From assembly GCA_963969595.1 (NCBI GenBank), contig OZ018410.1:44001413-44065412 (forward strand): 64,000 nt of DNA, read 5' to 3'. Under the pieces are notes generated by a model that saw only the letters and a program-made list of their open reading frames with translations, had not been told where the DNA came from and ran no database searches. Positions 12,789-26,836 of this stretch are shown here, in pieces. The translations under genes and the position numbers were made by a program. Each line of letters begins with the position of its first letter. Within the stretch, counting starts at the first letter, position 1. Source of the DNA: Neckera pumila (lineage: Eukaryota; Streptophyta; Bryopsida; Hypnales; Neckeraceae).

Positions 12789-15700
12789 CTAAGCATTGAT
12801 TATCTCGTGAATGATATCACTGATAGCTGGATCCTCCGACCGGACAGCCAGCTTCATGGCAACCTGCTTTTGTGAGTCTATGCCCACTGACAAGCGTACC
12901 AGCACCTGGATACCACCAAGGAATCTGCCAGCTAACAAGCAGGTGTGGGATCTTGCATTGCCGGGCACGACATCTGTTGCCTGCATACCAAGATACATAT
13001 ATTTCCAGTCTTCAGTGTCAAGTTAACCCAGATGTACCAAAATGTAACTATCAATTCAAAAGCATAGTAGATAACAGTCACATCTAGACAAAGGATGACC
13101 ACGGTACACCTACCTCGCAAGGTTGCATCCCGAGTATGGTAGTCACGGCCTGAACAGCCTCTTGTAGATTCTCCCTTGCTCCAAGGCTGTACTCATCAAC
13201 ACGCTCTAACTCCGAGTCCAAGGTATCCCAAGCATTTCTGAAGTTTGATACTGGAGTCTTCAGAATGTAATCTGAGGCTGTCACCTCCACTTCCTCCAGT
13301 TGATACTCATCTTCGTATCTGTCTTCATCAGCCTCACCAGTACTCGTATCCACCTGATTCACAAACACAAATCACTAGGTATAAGCTCATGTATAAGCTT
13401 AGTAAACCATTCTCATGTTGGCACTAACTCATTCTCATATTAGTACAAGGCTCGACCGGGATTGACAAAAATGCATTCGGGAAATGCCAAGGATGCATTT
13501 TGTACCTCTTTCACAAAGAATCTCAATGTGTTGGAAAACTTCCCGATTGAACACTCTCCATCTGGTTTTTCAAATGCCACGAAAGCCTGACCAGGTGCCC
13601 CATATGGCATGGAAGCTAGCGGCTTAGTGGCAATCTGCTTAAAATCTTCACCTTCTATAATTTCCATAATCACATTCACCTGCAAATAGATAAGGGCCCT
13701 GACTTTAACTTCCCATTTTGAGACATAAAACTCAGTGACATAAAGTTTACAATAAGCGCATGTAAGTTAGCAATTACATGCGATTGGTATACAAGAACTT
13801 CCTATGATACAGCATCCAAATGTGCTCAATTCAAATCATTCAAGTAAACTAGTACGAAGAGAGCATTAGGTTCTTACGTTCTCAAGGAGCTGCTCTGCGA
13901 TTGTGTTTGTGCAGTTGAATTGAAAGACAATGTGGGAAGGATATATATGCTTCACCACATTCACAGCATACTCGGTCTCTGCTTCAGTAAGCTCAATAAC
14001 AGCCGATGACTGCACACATCCATAAACACTTAGGAAAGGCACGTTCTGTTGCACTGAACGATGCAATGAAGCCAAAAGTAAAAAAGAACACACAGCCATA
14101 TTTATCTTCTTGGTTTCAAGTAATGCAAACAGAATGCATCAAGTCTGTCTTACAATCAGCAAATTGCAGAATAAACCTCTGTAACCACAAGCAAACTAAG
14201 CATCTTGACACACTCAAGTCTTCACCGAACAACAGACTTATATTCAACAGAAGCGAACAAGCAATATGTACTCATTCTGAGTTCAGCAATTTAGCATCAA
14301 CAACACACCTTGAACAGTTTTCCAAAGCCCGCAAATTGAGGAATGGTATTCAGCAGTCTCTCATACGCCTCAAATGTGTTTGCAGTTCCACCATCAGCCG
14401 CAGCTTTTTGGCTAGCGTCCTTGGCAGCCTTCTTCTCCTTACTGGTGGGGGCCTTCTTCTCCACTTGAAATTGTGGCTTCAAATCTCTCGGAACTGCTGC
14501 AAGGTCGAAAGGTCGATCACTTGACTCCTGTAAACCGTTTCCAAGTCAACCAGAAAGCTCCAAACAATATCTTCGCTCAAAATTAAGAAGCTACCACTGA
14601 CTTTTTGAGACACAAAACTCCAGAAGTTATAAAACACATAATGTGGAAATTTCAGAACTGCAACTAATTGGTGAAACCACTCACGTAGGATTGCAGGCTT
14701 GACTCCAAATTCTCCAAAGGAACATCTAAACCCTCGAACATGACCTTCTGTGCATCATCACTAGGTGCAGCCTCTGGACCATCTCCAAGAAGGTTCAGAT
14801 AAAGAGTTGCTCTGTCCCTCACCTGTTGCACAAGTCCATCACCCCCATCAGGCACAAACAATCCTCCATTGATTAACACTGCCACAAGGTCTCACATATG
14901 CCAAAGTTGACTTTAAACTATCACATATCATCTTCTTGACAAAACCTCATTGGATAAAACTACGGTCTTACAACAAAAATTGCACAGCATATATCTCATA
15001 TATATTGGAACGTACTCTTGAATATGATTGACGTGGTAGAAGGATCTCTCATTCAAATGCTTTCTTTTAGGGTGATGAATAATGCTTGATGAGATATTAA
15101 TTGGTACAGGTACTATTCAAAATTAAATTGTGCATGGCATTCTGTAACAACCAACTCAAAGAAGAAGATATCTATTTCACAATCTAAGTACTATAAATAT
15201 AGGGCAGAGGATGTCAAAAGGGTGAATCCATTACCTCATCATCGTTATCATACAAGCAGCGGCGCAACAGTATTAGAATCCTGGGTCTCAAGTTTGCTAC
15301 TACTACTCCAAACTTTGCAAGAGCACTCACAGCACTTGCGCGCACTGTGGCATTCTCTAGAATAACACGATTGTACACGTAACGTATATACTTGCTAGGG
15401 TCTGACGTCTTGGGACCCTCATTCCCAAGAAGGTGAAGTATCTGCACGCTCAAAAAGCAACAATAATACAGCAATCAAATCAAGGTTGCATTGTAGTAGT
15501 AGTGTTTGATAGCAAGCAAACTATTTTGGTAACAACAATGGTCACAATCTGAAAGTAGCAATAAGATATGCAAACCTGAGTAGAGAGGTAGGTGAATTCG
15601 CAGTCTTCAATGAACTCACACAAGTGTGAGAGACCACTTTCCTTGGCATCAGGAATCTCACGAATGAGGATAAGGATAGAGTCCACAATTGCCTTCTTGT

Positions 15701-18700
15701 AGTCAAAGCCTCCTTCCTCTCTCAATATGTTGCTTAAGAAATTCATCCTGTCAAGAGTAAACAAGAGTTATCAAGTTTGTATAAGAATGGTCATGGATTT
15801 CTACTATTACAAAACACAGTACCAATTAATTGTATGCCCAAAACAAGGTCCTAGTACTGTCAAGTCATCCTTCACAGTGGTCACCTTCACACCTTCACAG
15901 TAGAGTAGGAAAATGCAAAAATCAGAGAACTTACAATGCACGGTACTTTTGAGGAAACTTGAGGCACAAAGACCGGATGGCTTCCACCACCACAATCTTA
16001 AACTCGTCGGCGATGTCAGACATGAAATTCGTGATTTGCTTCATCAGCCGATCGACACTGGATTCATTGCCGGTCTTCAGTAGGGTAGTGATGGCAAGAG
16101 TGGCAATGCTGCGATTTTGATCAGAGATAAGACTTTCCATGTCAATGTTGCAGCTAGTGACTGCCAGAGGATGGGTCATTGCAACCTGCAAAAACGTAGT
16201 CCAGTTGCAAAATCAGCATCAGTAGGAGTTCATACCCAAAGTAGTCTTTGAAAGAAGAGAAGTCCATGAAAGAGAAAACGAACCATCATAACACAGATCA
16301 CCCCATTCCGAGATCGCCAGTCTTTAGAGTTACCTTACTGAGGGTTCGTACAGCTGCAAAGCGCAAAACTGGTTTTGACGAGCTCAGGAACAATTGCAAT
16401 ACAGTGATAGCTGCAGTGAGCTCCCTCGCAGTCACTCCTCTTAATTCAGTCACAGCCCTAGCAGCCTCAAAAATCACCATCTCGTTCTTATGCCTCAAAC
16501 AGCTCTCCAGATAGTCAAAAAAGGGTCGATCTCCAGTCTGAGCATTGGGGCTTGACTCTTCAATAACCTGAATATCAAATTTCCCAGCAGAGCAGCATTT
16601 TATCAATCAAGCACAAATATTGAGCATAAATTATGTCGTAGAACACAAGACCTTACAACATCATCCCAAATGGTGCTTAAGGAAATTTTGAACCACGTGC
16701 TAGCTTAAAGATGGATGGGGACAGAAATATCGAAGACTTCATGCACACTGCGTAAATCATATACGCGTTTTAGGAATCTACCTGACATGTGTACCGGATG
16801 AGCAGACACTGAGCCAATGGTGATCGCACGGTGCCCCTAGTCAGACTAGTCACCAACTTGCTCACAGCTAATCTGTCGTTTTGACGAATCTGCCAACAGG
16901 CGACATAGTAAGATAACATGCAAAAATTATACTCACAAACATGTATGACGACGACTGTAAGACACTTCGGAGGAGCAGACCACGACAAGAACCAAGCATA
17001 TATCTGCTTCCATCCCTTAAAATACATTGCTCATCTCTCTTAACATTTAATTAATCGTAACATAAACCCACGCTAAAGCGAACAGAAAATAAGACTGGAT
17101 GAACGGCTTGCTTCAAGGTAGAATGAGGAGTTCAGACCTGATGGAGCAAGGCCAAAGCGTGAAACTGGACTAGTGGTGCCTTGGATTGCATGGCCTCCTG
17201 TACTTCGTTGCTCCATCGTTTTACAATCTCAGGATTGCTCTACAATTCTCAAAGTCAACAAAAAAATCAATAAACGAAGCACGCACGTCAAAACATCACC
17301 TTCCATGAAAACACATAACTAATGGCATTTTACTGACTGCGCTCACAATTCAGGAACGATCAAATACAAGAAATTGATGTCTTTCTTAGGACACTATCCA
17401 AAACCCTTCTACATACCTGAAGCAGGTGGATACCGCTGACAAGTGCGGCACTCGACACTACAGGATTTTTGTCCACCACTGCCTGCTTAAGATACCGCTC
17501 AATCTGACCCAAAAGCCCACCATCGGTAACCCTGCACAGTACCCTAATGGCATTGGCGCGATACAAGTCTGTCTTGCTGTTCATATCCTTCATCAATGAG
17601 CTAGTCACAATGATGACCTGACACAGCAAAAATTCACACGACAACCAGAGCAAGAGTCTTCAAGTGGATACTATAATCACAAGTTAAATCAAGCCAATCC
17701 AGAGATGTGAGTCTCTTTAATGACAGGGGAGTAATCAATCCAAAAAATCAAAGAAACTTTTCTCAGCGACACCAAACATTCGATAACAGTAGAAACTCTC
17801 ACAGCGGCGAACTTTATCTAGAAAAAAACTTCCGAGAAAAGAAAATTGATGGAGTAGTGCTCGTGGTCAAATTACGCGTCTCACTGACCACCATTTTTTT
17901 CCCAATGACATAGACAATGCTAGAGAGGTCAACAATAAGCTGGTAAGTCGAAGTGGGCAAGACGCGACTAATGCTAGAGCGCTTTCATAACGCAAGCTCG
18001 ATGCCTGCACTTTCTCGTTGAAGCTTGAAGTTCAAATGCTAGCGGAGCCACTTCAGGAAGTTACCTCATCGCTTGATGGAGAGATCTCTTTGATCATCAA
18101 ATACACCATACGCCTCAATCCAATGTCTTTGGATTGAAAGAGCTTTGTGACAGCAAAGAAGACTTCTGTAGCCTCTTTCTGCTCATAGACATCCCACCAA
18201 TGACTCAGTATGTACCATATGCCTCAGTGGAACTCCTACATTAGTCATGCCTTTCAACAACCCTAAGTTAGCATTATTGCATTGACGTGCATTTCGTTAT
18301 GAGAGCAATCCGGAAACCAAGAAACTCAATGCCTGAAAACCTAAAACCTAAAATGTCGATAAGATTCGAACCTTTGTGAAAGTTTCGCCCTGGTTGATCA
18401 AGTAAAGAAGCTTCGTGATGACCTGCTCAACATCCATTCCCATTTCCCAATGAACATTTTAAAGAAAAAAAGCTGGATCCAATGCCAAATCGATACGTAT
18501 CTCCAAAATTCCCATCAATCGCAATCCCCAATAGCATACCCTAAATCGAGCAAAGGAGCTCCTATCCCTACCTGTGCACACCGGCGGGCATCCAGCTGCG
18601 GATCATTGAACACACGCGCTTCCTGCAGCACGGCGCTCTTCTCAATGCCGTAAAACGGCGAGTACTCAGCTGCAAAAGGGCAATAAGACCACCCAATTCA

Positions 18701-18840
18701 GAACGTCAATCACACAACAGACTCCCAATCAGATCTTACTCGATAATGCATAGATTTCGATGATTTCGAAATCGGTTTCGAAACTTACAGTCATCGTCGC
18801 GATCGTCGTCCTTCTTGAGAGAGGGCTGCACAAGCGCCAT
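12789..18840 (-). CDS. COPG: Coatomer subunit gamma (gamma-COP)
   Basis: Seventeen exons can be joined in frame, all with GT-AG introns: 18840-18789, 18669-18572, 18422-18372, 18178-18065, 17617-17417, 17239-17138, 16889-16782, 16567-16334, 16185-15935, 15747-15576, 15441-15235, 14822-14685, 14527-14309, 14009-13878, 13679-13506, 13353-13114 and 12980-12789. The product is about 894 aa, matching the usual gamma-COP length near 890. It starts with an acidic/basic N-terminus (KKDDDRDDD), followed by the HEAT-repeat adaptin-like trunk ([57 protein letters not shown]). A Lys/Ala-rich linker near residues 600-640 leads to the C-terminal appendage ([38 protein letters not shown]). Gamma-COP is part of the F-subcomplex of the COPI coat, binds dilysine cargo and ArfGAP, and acts in Golgi-to-ER and intra-Golgi vesicle budding. 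All exon junctions are intact and no disabling change was seen. Confidence 0.97.
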
Positions 18841-21800
18841 GGCGATGGCGAAGGTGAGAGATCGCTGATCTGCAACGGGAGCTGCTCTTCCAAGACGAGG
18901 AAAGAAGGGACGAGGACCGAACAGGACGAGCCAAATGAGTCCGCTGATTGATCAATGGATGGATGAATATTGGCTCCCCACTACTGGATGATTTTGGGTT
19001 TGGCCGACCGTTGGACGCTGGAGGGCCCAATCATTTGGTCTTGGTTAACTGACCCTTTTTGTGCTTGTCAATCATTGGCAGCGTTCGGGGTATTTTTTAA
19101 GTTTTAATAGCTATTTCCTTTAAATCTCATATGCTGAATCGGTTTCTCTAATTTTTTTTTAATATAATTAGAATTTTTATAGATTTTTTTACTGGTTTTT
19201 TTCAGATGTTTTCAAATTGCAATCAATTTTTCCCCAATGACAAAATTAGTCGGTGATTCTTCCGTAACATTGATCATGGACAAGCCAACATATTACACAG
19301 TCAAATGGCCGACCGTTGTAAAACTTGTATTCATGGCAGCATGTCATTGCACTAAATTTGGAGGGAAAGCAGGGGACTTGTTTCATTTTGTCAGAACTAG
19401 CAATATTTGGCCAAAAAACCCGTTGATTCAATCTTGAATGAAAAATAATTCTTTGACCAGTTTCACACTAAGCATTTCTATTAATCAAAAAACGTCACAG
19501 CTAGATTCTTGCTTAGAGCAAAGACGTTAATTTTGAGAATGTACAAGGTGTTAAACAAAGAACTTTGTGTCAATTTATTAATAATACACTAATCACTAGC
19601 CTTTAGAAAATTCATAACATATTCTTTAATTGTAAAAATAATAATACATTACAAATTGTATTGGAACCCCTTTTCATTTCCTGATTTAATAGTAACTATA
19701 CTTAATTGCAATTTCTAGCAATTCAAAGTGTATACACTGTTGTATGTGTTCACATTGATTTTGTGGCATCTAGTTGATGTTCTTAATGTTAAAGATGTGC
19801 TTCTCTTTTGAATCTAAACCATTCCTTTCTTCTAATTTAGTGCTTGTACAAATTGAATGTATGGAAATTGAAGTGCCACGTTGCAATGTTATCATAGTGT
19901 TGTTTCAAATATGTTCCAACCTTTCCAACATGTCAGTAGAATGTTGAGGTTGTTTGGTAGTTATGCTATTAATTTTTAAAGGATAAAAAAGTGGAACTAA
20001 AAAAGAATATAAACAAATCATCTTTTTTTTTTGCCTATAAGATAGAGTATTTTTGTTTTTGTGTAGTATGTATAGCTTTAAATAACAAAAAATGCCATAC
20101 ATCAAACAATATTAAAACATTTCAAATGAAATTTTTTAACAGGGCCCCTTATATTGTACCCAATATCTTATTACACATTTTCTTTATTGAATTCTAGTAA
20201 CTAAAGTTCTGAACACAACAGATCCTTACCATTGTTAGTCAAGCATGATCTTTTATGGTATTGTGCTTTGCTAATGACCTCCGCCATGCCATAAGAGATG
20301 CTACAATATAAAAAAACTTGTCCCTTAGTAATCTTTTGAGTTTTTTGTTTTTTCAAGGATTTGTTGAAGAATCAATTGGAATTTAACAATTGAAAAGTCA
20401 AACTGCACATTATATATAGTGCTTTTCAAAGTATATTCTATGTCAAGTTGATAATATGCTAGGTGGTTGTATGGAAGCGGTGAAGGCGGAAATGGTGAAT
20501 TAATGCAAGCTTCTACTTAGCACACTTAACAACTAGCAAATGCCAACACACTTGCGCCTAATTGTATTATGATTCTAAAGCCAACTCAACATATTCTTGA
20601 TTAAAATGTACAATCTATAATCCTTCTATTTATGCCTAAAACTATTTTAAATCAAAAGCAGATACTTTATGTGAAGTAGCAAAAGTGTTTTCTTTTGCAT
20701 GCACAGATTTCACTCACCCATGCTTCAAAAAACTAAAATATTTATATTGTCATTGCAATGTAAGTCAAAAATAAGATCATATAGTTAAAAGTTCTTCAAA
20801 ATGCATAAGATTTACTTACAACTCAATTTTGTCAGAACTGTTGTTTTTGTGCAATTTTGAGAGGCAAGGTTCTTTAGGGATTAATGAGATAATAGGAAGA
20901 ATCTAAAATACATTTATTTTAACAATTAAAAAATTGATAGTTTATTCATAAAATGCTCAAAAAAATTCAAATTTTATTACGAGTTTTTTTTTTATAATTA
21001 TCAATATCCTCCAAAACTACTACAATTTAGTAATAGTACCTACGTTCAATTGCTTATTCATTCAGTCACTTAGCTAGGTACATTTATGTAGGTGTGTGTT
21101 TATAATTAAAATTATTTACAAAATTAAAGTTGCTACACGGCAAAATATTTTTTTGTGGAATTAATTACAGCATAGTAGTGTTTAGGCCTGCACTAATATA
21201 TAATATTGTGCCTTGGATAGGTTAATGCCACACACGTTAATAGTATAAATCAGAGAATTTTCTATGGGATCCAATAATGGTACATATATATAGCTTATTA
21301 ATCATACATAGAATTTTGCATAATAAACAACAAAATTTGTATTCTTGTGATGGATTCTTTTTGAGTCCAAATCAATTGTATTAAAAAACAAAAATTTGAA
21401 AAATAAAAATTTCATTCTTAATGAATTTTATAAATGCATTTTGTTATAAAACATTGAAAATTACTAGTGACAAATCACAAACTTTGATTGAACAAACAAG
21501 TAAAATTTAACATATATTTATCTCTTTAATTTTTGAAAATTGCAAAATTCACACTAGAGATAGTTCAATGTGAAGATGCAAGTGAAAATGCCTCCTTTTT
21601 AAACTCAATTAAATGTCAATAAGTTATTTTTACACTTGTCATTATATATATAGAGCCAAATACCTTCAATGTCACTCAACAACAAAAAAGAATAGAAGGT
21701 CAATGATGTCTAATCACATCTATGCTTGTAGTTATGATGGACATTTATCAAACACTATAGGTAAATATTAAATGAAAAGTCTATAATTAAAAAATATACA

Positions 21801-21896
21801 TTTCAATTTTCAATTATGTTTGTCTGAAGATATTGGAACCTTTTTATATAGATTTGAGCCATTGAATGGCTAAGAAATTTTAGAATTTGTTATTTT
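18841..21896. other. Intergenic: gamma-COP upstream region, then AT-rich DNA
   Basis: The first 150 bases upstream of the gamma-COP start are less AT-rich and presumably hold its 5' leader and promoter, but I see no unambiguous core element. From about 19060 the sequence is AT-rich with only short, low-complexity ORFs. No gene, RNA or terminal-repeat structure was recognised. Confidence 0.5.
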
Positions 21897-22472
21897 TTAA
21901 TTCCAAACACCTTTTACATAGTTCAATCTTGTAGGAAAATCCCAAGGAGGAGAATTTGTATACACGATGGATTTCACTTTGGTATGATCAATAAGTGCTA
22001 ACAAATCTCTATAGTGATCTAAAGTAACTACATCGTCATATGAAAAACTTTCCCCACGTGAACCATGACGAAATGAACGTTCAATATAAGTACAAATGAC
22101 AAGCTCATCAACAAGTTCTAATTGAATATGTTGGAACACAACAAGCGCTTGTTCATCTTGAAAACCAGAGTCCCAAGTTTCGAGCGCACCCAAATCGACA
22201 ACCAAACGACGTGCACTTGGATCATAACTCCAACAATCGTATGTAGTTTTGTATTTTTCACATATTTTAAATGCAATATCCGAATGTTGTAATAAAATTA
22301 ATGCATCAACTTCTTTGATGTCCACTTTATCGCAAATTGTAACTTTTTTATGGAATTCACTAGTTGTTTGTAATACACTTTTTTGTGACGTAGTATAATG
22401 TGCATACTCTTCAAAAGGAAATGAAGAGTTATTTGATGCCATTATAATTGATATCGTTGCAATTGATGACAA
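21897..22472 (-). CDS. Orphan 191-aa ORF, function unknown
   Basis: An uninterrupted ORF of 191 codons stands out in very AT-rich DNA. A second in-frame Met at 22442 (MASNNSSFPFEEYAHYT) gives 181 aa and may be the true start, because the residues before it are a hydrophobic Ile/Ser run. The rest is soluble and acidic (VDLGALETWDSGFQDEQAL, YDDVVTLDHYRDLLALIDHT, YTNSPPWDFPTRL), with no membrane segment, repeat or known motif that I recognise. Composition is balanced rather than low-complexity, which favours real or recently real coding sequence. There is no neighbouring gene to suggest a role. It could equally be a gene fragment or an ORF from an unrecognised mobile element. Confidence 0.4.
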   Translation of the reverse strand: MSSIATISIIMASNNSSFPFEEYAHYTTSQKSVLQTTSEFHKKVTICDKVDIKEVDALILLQHSDIAFKICEKYKTTYDCWSYDPSARRLVVDLGALETWDSGFQDEQALVVFQHIQLELVDELVICTYIERSFRHGSRGESFSYDDVVTLDHYRDLLALIDHTKVKSIVYTNSPPWDFPTRLNYVKGVWN

Positions 22473-22863
22473 AATAGTAGTGAGGAATTATCCAAATACA
22501 AGGATGGGAGTTGATTGTAATTATTAGTTTAAATATATAGATAAATATCCAACTTTATATAGGTGATTTGAAAGTAAAAGCTGTAAAAAAAATTGAAATA
22601 AAGTAAATAAATGTAAATAAAAATGAAACAAAATAAAAGTTGTAAGAAAAATGAAATAAAGTAAAAGGTTTATCTAAACCAACAAATGACATAGAATAAG
22701 AGACTTATCTAAAAGCAATGAATGAAATAAAGTAAAAAATTATATATCAATAACAACTTTGTGTAAAAGATGAAACAAAGTACAATTTATATTCAAAATT
22801 TATAAAGAAAGGTCTATCAAAAATGTAAATCTTAAGAATCTTTTACATTATAATTAACAAGTA

Positions 22864-23495
22864 TGCCATGTGCCATTGCCATAGTCAAAAAAAAAGGAAA
22901 AGAAAATTTTCTGTAATTTTTGAATTTATAAAAACTTTAAAATTCATTATCTTTCACATTGCATGTTCAAACGCCACAAAACAAAGCTTGTGCACCCCTC
23001 CTCGCCGAGGGCTTTCCGATAATACAAAGCACGCCGCCGAGGTCTGCACGGTCTGGAAGATTTCAACGTAACAAACAAACAAAACAAAAACAAATAAACA
23101 AACAAAACAAACATCCTGTCTTATAAAGGTACTAGTGTGCCTTGTGTTGCTGCCACAGCCAAAACAAAAGGAAAAGCCATTTTTATTTTTATTTTATTGA
23201 TACAAAAACTTTGAAATTCACTAACTTTCACACCTTCATTCCAAAGTCCAAGAAACAAAGTCCGTCCCCCTCCTTGCCAAGAGGTTTCTAGTGGTACCAA
23301 TAACTCAACCAAAATCAAAGTAAAAATGATTTTCTAATTTTTTGATCCATAAATACTTCAAAATTCAATAACTTCTACATTATACATCCAAACAACACAA
23401 AACCAAGCCTGTGCATTCCTCCTCACCGAGAGCTTTCCAACGGTGCCAAGCACGCGGCCGGGAGATGCATGGTTTGGGAGATCTCAACGTAACAA
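22864..23495 (+). repeat. Three diverged tandem copies of a unit of about 200 bp
   Basis: Copies near 22864-23085, 23128-23300 and 23309-23495 share the same order of blocks. These are a purine-rich start (AAAAGGAAAAG in the first two), a segment like ATACAAAAACTTTGAAATTCA..AACTTTCACA, a GC-rich segment like CTCCTCGCCGAGGGCTTTCC..GGT, and, in the first and third copies, AAGCACGC.GCCG and a final TTTCAACGTAAC or CTCAACGTAAC. The copies differ substantially, and the middle one lacks the terminal block. Confidence 0.65.
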
Positions 23496-23542
23496 AACAA
23501 ACAAATTAGGTATCTAAATGTAGGTAAAAAAACCATGCTAAT

Positions 23543-23587
23543 TTAATGTATGTATGTATGTGTAATATATGAATGGATGGATGGATC
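23543..23587 (+). repeat. ATGT and GGAT microsatellites
   Basis: A short (ATGT)n run at about 23544-23560 is followed 10-15 bases later by ATGGATGGATGGATGG. The repeat is simple, with no further function visible. Confidence 0.8.
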
Positions 23588-26300
23588 TTAGAATTTATTT
23601 GAAAGTTCTCGTTTTGCTCTTTAACATGATGTTTAAATGCATGGCATACACTAGACGCAATCTTCATTGTAGCACGGTGCACCAATTTTGGAATATGCTC
23701 TGCAAAATTGTGCTCAAGTTCGTATGGAGATCCACATGGTTTTTCATAGTTTGACCCTAAAGTTATATGACTATGTTTTCACTGAAAACGCTCAAAAATT
23801 GCCATTTTTAGTACAAGTACCAAATTTTTTGAAATTTTAATTTTTTTAACACATATACATATGAGATCTTGCAGTATGCTGACTTGAAAACATGTGGTAA
23901 AAGTTTTAGAAATTTCCACCACGTGGATTGCAAGATATAAGCATTCAAATTAACTCGAATCATTTTTTTGCCCTCCAAAAAACGGGGCAGCTGCACTTCA
24001 CAAGCTCACTTTTCTATGAAAAAGTGATCAATATGATAGTTCTTTTTTGGATTCATTCTTGTACAAGTTGGCTACATATTCAAAAATTTCCCATCATTTG
24101 GAATTGTACAACATACAGGAAAAAAATATTAAGTAGAAAATGACTCAAATAACAAAATTGTTAAGAATTTAGTTATGGAATCAAAAAATGACCAATCCCA
24201 ATGGTTGCAATGTTATAATAAACAATCTATATCCTATGATTTTATTTTTTTCCAAAATTACTGAAAATTGAGTTAAATAAAGGACCTTAAAGTTGGTTGT
24301 AGAGTAGGGAAGCCGTAACTATCCACAAACAAAACTCCTTATAACTTTCATCTTTGTCATTGATCAAAATGGAATGATTCAAAGCTTTCCATATATAAAT
24401 CTAGAAAAGTTGTTTCAAGTTTTTATTTCTAAATTTTTTATTTTTTTTAGTTTGCCATGACTGCTTATCATAAAATAAAGGTAACATATTAGACCATAAC
24501 TTTTTACTCAAACTTCCAAATGTCATGAAATTTAGTGCATATGAAAGATATTTTTTGTCCATACCTTCTATTAAAATTTTAAACTAAAATATGCAAATCC
24601 TCATTCACACTAGCATGTCCAAAATTGCTATGTTACAAAAAAAATGCATGTTGGTTCATTAGGGGATAATTGATACTTCAAATTCATTTTACAACATTGG
24701 TTTTAATTGAAAGTCATTTGGAAAATATCATAATTGCATGCAGATTGCCAACCATTCCAAATCAATTGAAAAAGTCTCTAATTTTCCTTTGGAATCACAC
24801 AAAACAAAGGTTGACATAGAGCTGATGATTAGAAACTAGACTAAAAATACTCAAAATCTGAAATCATTAGAGTATGCCTTAAAAATTCCAAACTCATTGT
24901 AGTCAATGAAAAGCTTAGGAATCAACTTAAAATTTGAATTGGTTAGTTTACGTTTTTCATACCTTGGTTATTATGTTTGCCACTAAAAAATTTTGAAAAT
25001 TTGTAAAAAATTCTAGATGAATCTAAAGAATATGAAACCAGTAGGTTGGATGTCACAATTTTGAAAGTGCTAACATTGCAAAAATAGCATTAGGTAGTAC
25101 ATAAAGTATAAGTACCTAATTCTGTTAGCCCTTCCAATGTTGCAAAGTAGGGTTTTTTGAAGTGTTTTAACCCTTGAACATTGGATTGGTGACCATGGAA
25201 ATCATCCCTTTTGGCATTGTATGACATCATCTACTTTAAAAACACCAAAAGTGCTCAGTAGAGGTAGAATGTAGAAGACCTCTCCTTTTTACAATCCAAT
25301 TTCAAAGATGAATAGTTGCATTTCTGTCCTACACAAGAGACTGTCTTAAACTTTACATATGGTGCAAAGTGGTGCTTTCTATAGGCACCTCAAACATGCA
25401 CCTAAGGTAAACCAGTCTATGACAATCATTTAAGGAATGATCCATTATAGTCTTGCTTCAACTCATGACAGACTTTTCTTAGTAAATAAGATTTGAGCTA
25501 CATTACTTTGAATTAGTGGCCACAATCAATGTCTTTTGTGGTGGTGATATAATTATTAATGACTACAATAGGAAGTTCCATTTTTTTAGTGTAAATTCAT
25601 CACAAGAAGTGACTATTTTATTTCTTCATGTTGTTGCTACATTAGGAATATTTGGAAATTGCAAGTAATTGACAAGGAACTATAATATCCTTCTTTGGAG
25701 ACATATGCAAGTTAGTTAGGAAACAATGTAGCCATATTACAAATGCTTTACGTGGTAAGATGACCATTATGGATACACTTTTTGCTAGTTTTGGGGTAGT
25801 CTATAGACTCTTTTGGACAAATATACTTCAAAAATTCCTAACAAATTCATCCTTTGTCAAAAAAATAAAATTTTGATTGCTTTCCCCATTTCTCACATTG
25901 GGAATTTAAAAAAAAAATTAACAGTGCAGATAGGACAAACCAATCATTTTGTTTGTCATAGGCTTGTTCACCTCATAGAACGCGTGTAGGTTTCTTGAAG
26001 TCTTAACTTTTGAAAATTCATAAAAAATACAAAAGATCTCAAAATAAAAATTATTTTCTTGAAAAAATTTAAGATTTTCATTTATCTACAAGTGAAAAAA
26101 ACCTCTAATTATGATTTTGACTCTACCTATGCACATCAACGATTTATGGTTCACAGCAAGAAAGTCAACAGAAGCCAAACTCAGTCTATAGATGAAAACC
26201 AACTCGTACCCCAATCCTCATCCAATTCCGATACACCCACAAGGAATGATCACCTCTCCTAGATTACCAAACCCCAAATCTATACATCCATATAGCGACT
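23588..26300. other. AT-rich intergenic DNA
   Basis: Low-complexity, A/T-rich sequence with no ORF of convincing composition and no terminal repeats recognised. From about 26300 the base composition rises in G+C ahead of the MYB gene. That rise probably marks its promoter and 5' leader. Confidence 0.5.
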
Positions 26301-26836
26301 AATCCCCGATAGCTAACCGCGGTTAAGCCTAGGTTAAGTTAACTTAACTCTGTCCTCTCCGTGTGACCCCCTCCTGCCTCCTCCGCGACCCTCACCGCTC
26401 TGCCTTCGCAACGGATTCCCAACAACAAGGTTTGGGATTGTCTGCCTGATCGCGTTTGGAAATGCCGGTGAACACTTCTGTCAGAAAAAGTGTGTCAACC
26501 ACTTTTGTCCGACCCGCCCACTTTGAAGTCTTTTCTTCTTGTGAGTAAGACTTATTGTTGTTGTAGTTGGAGTAGTTGGAGTTGGAGAACTCATAAGCTT
26601 ACTTGTCTGCGAAGCTTGAGCTTCATTCGGCCTCTGGAGCTTCCGTGAATTGGATACCCACGTCACATTTTGGATGTTTGTTATATTGGTCGATTGCGGG
26701 GTGCAATGCTCAGCTGCGAAGTTGTGCGCAGAGCTCAATTAGCGTCATCGTCGTCGGATGTTTAGCTGTTGGAGGTATTGGGAGATGAGGGAACGGGGAT
26801 GCAATTGAGAAGTTTGGAAGGAGTATTGTCGTCGTT

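Noticed and set aside
14006..14524. Plus-strand ORF of 172 codons
   Set aside because: It is antisense to gamma-COP exons 13 and 14 and their intron. The minus-strand exons match the family exactly.
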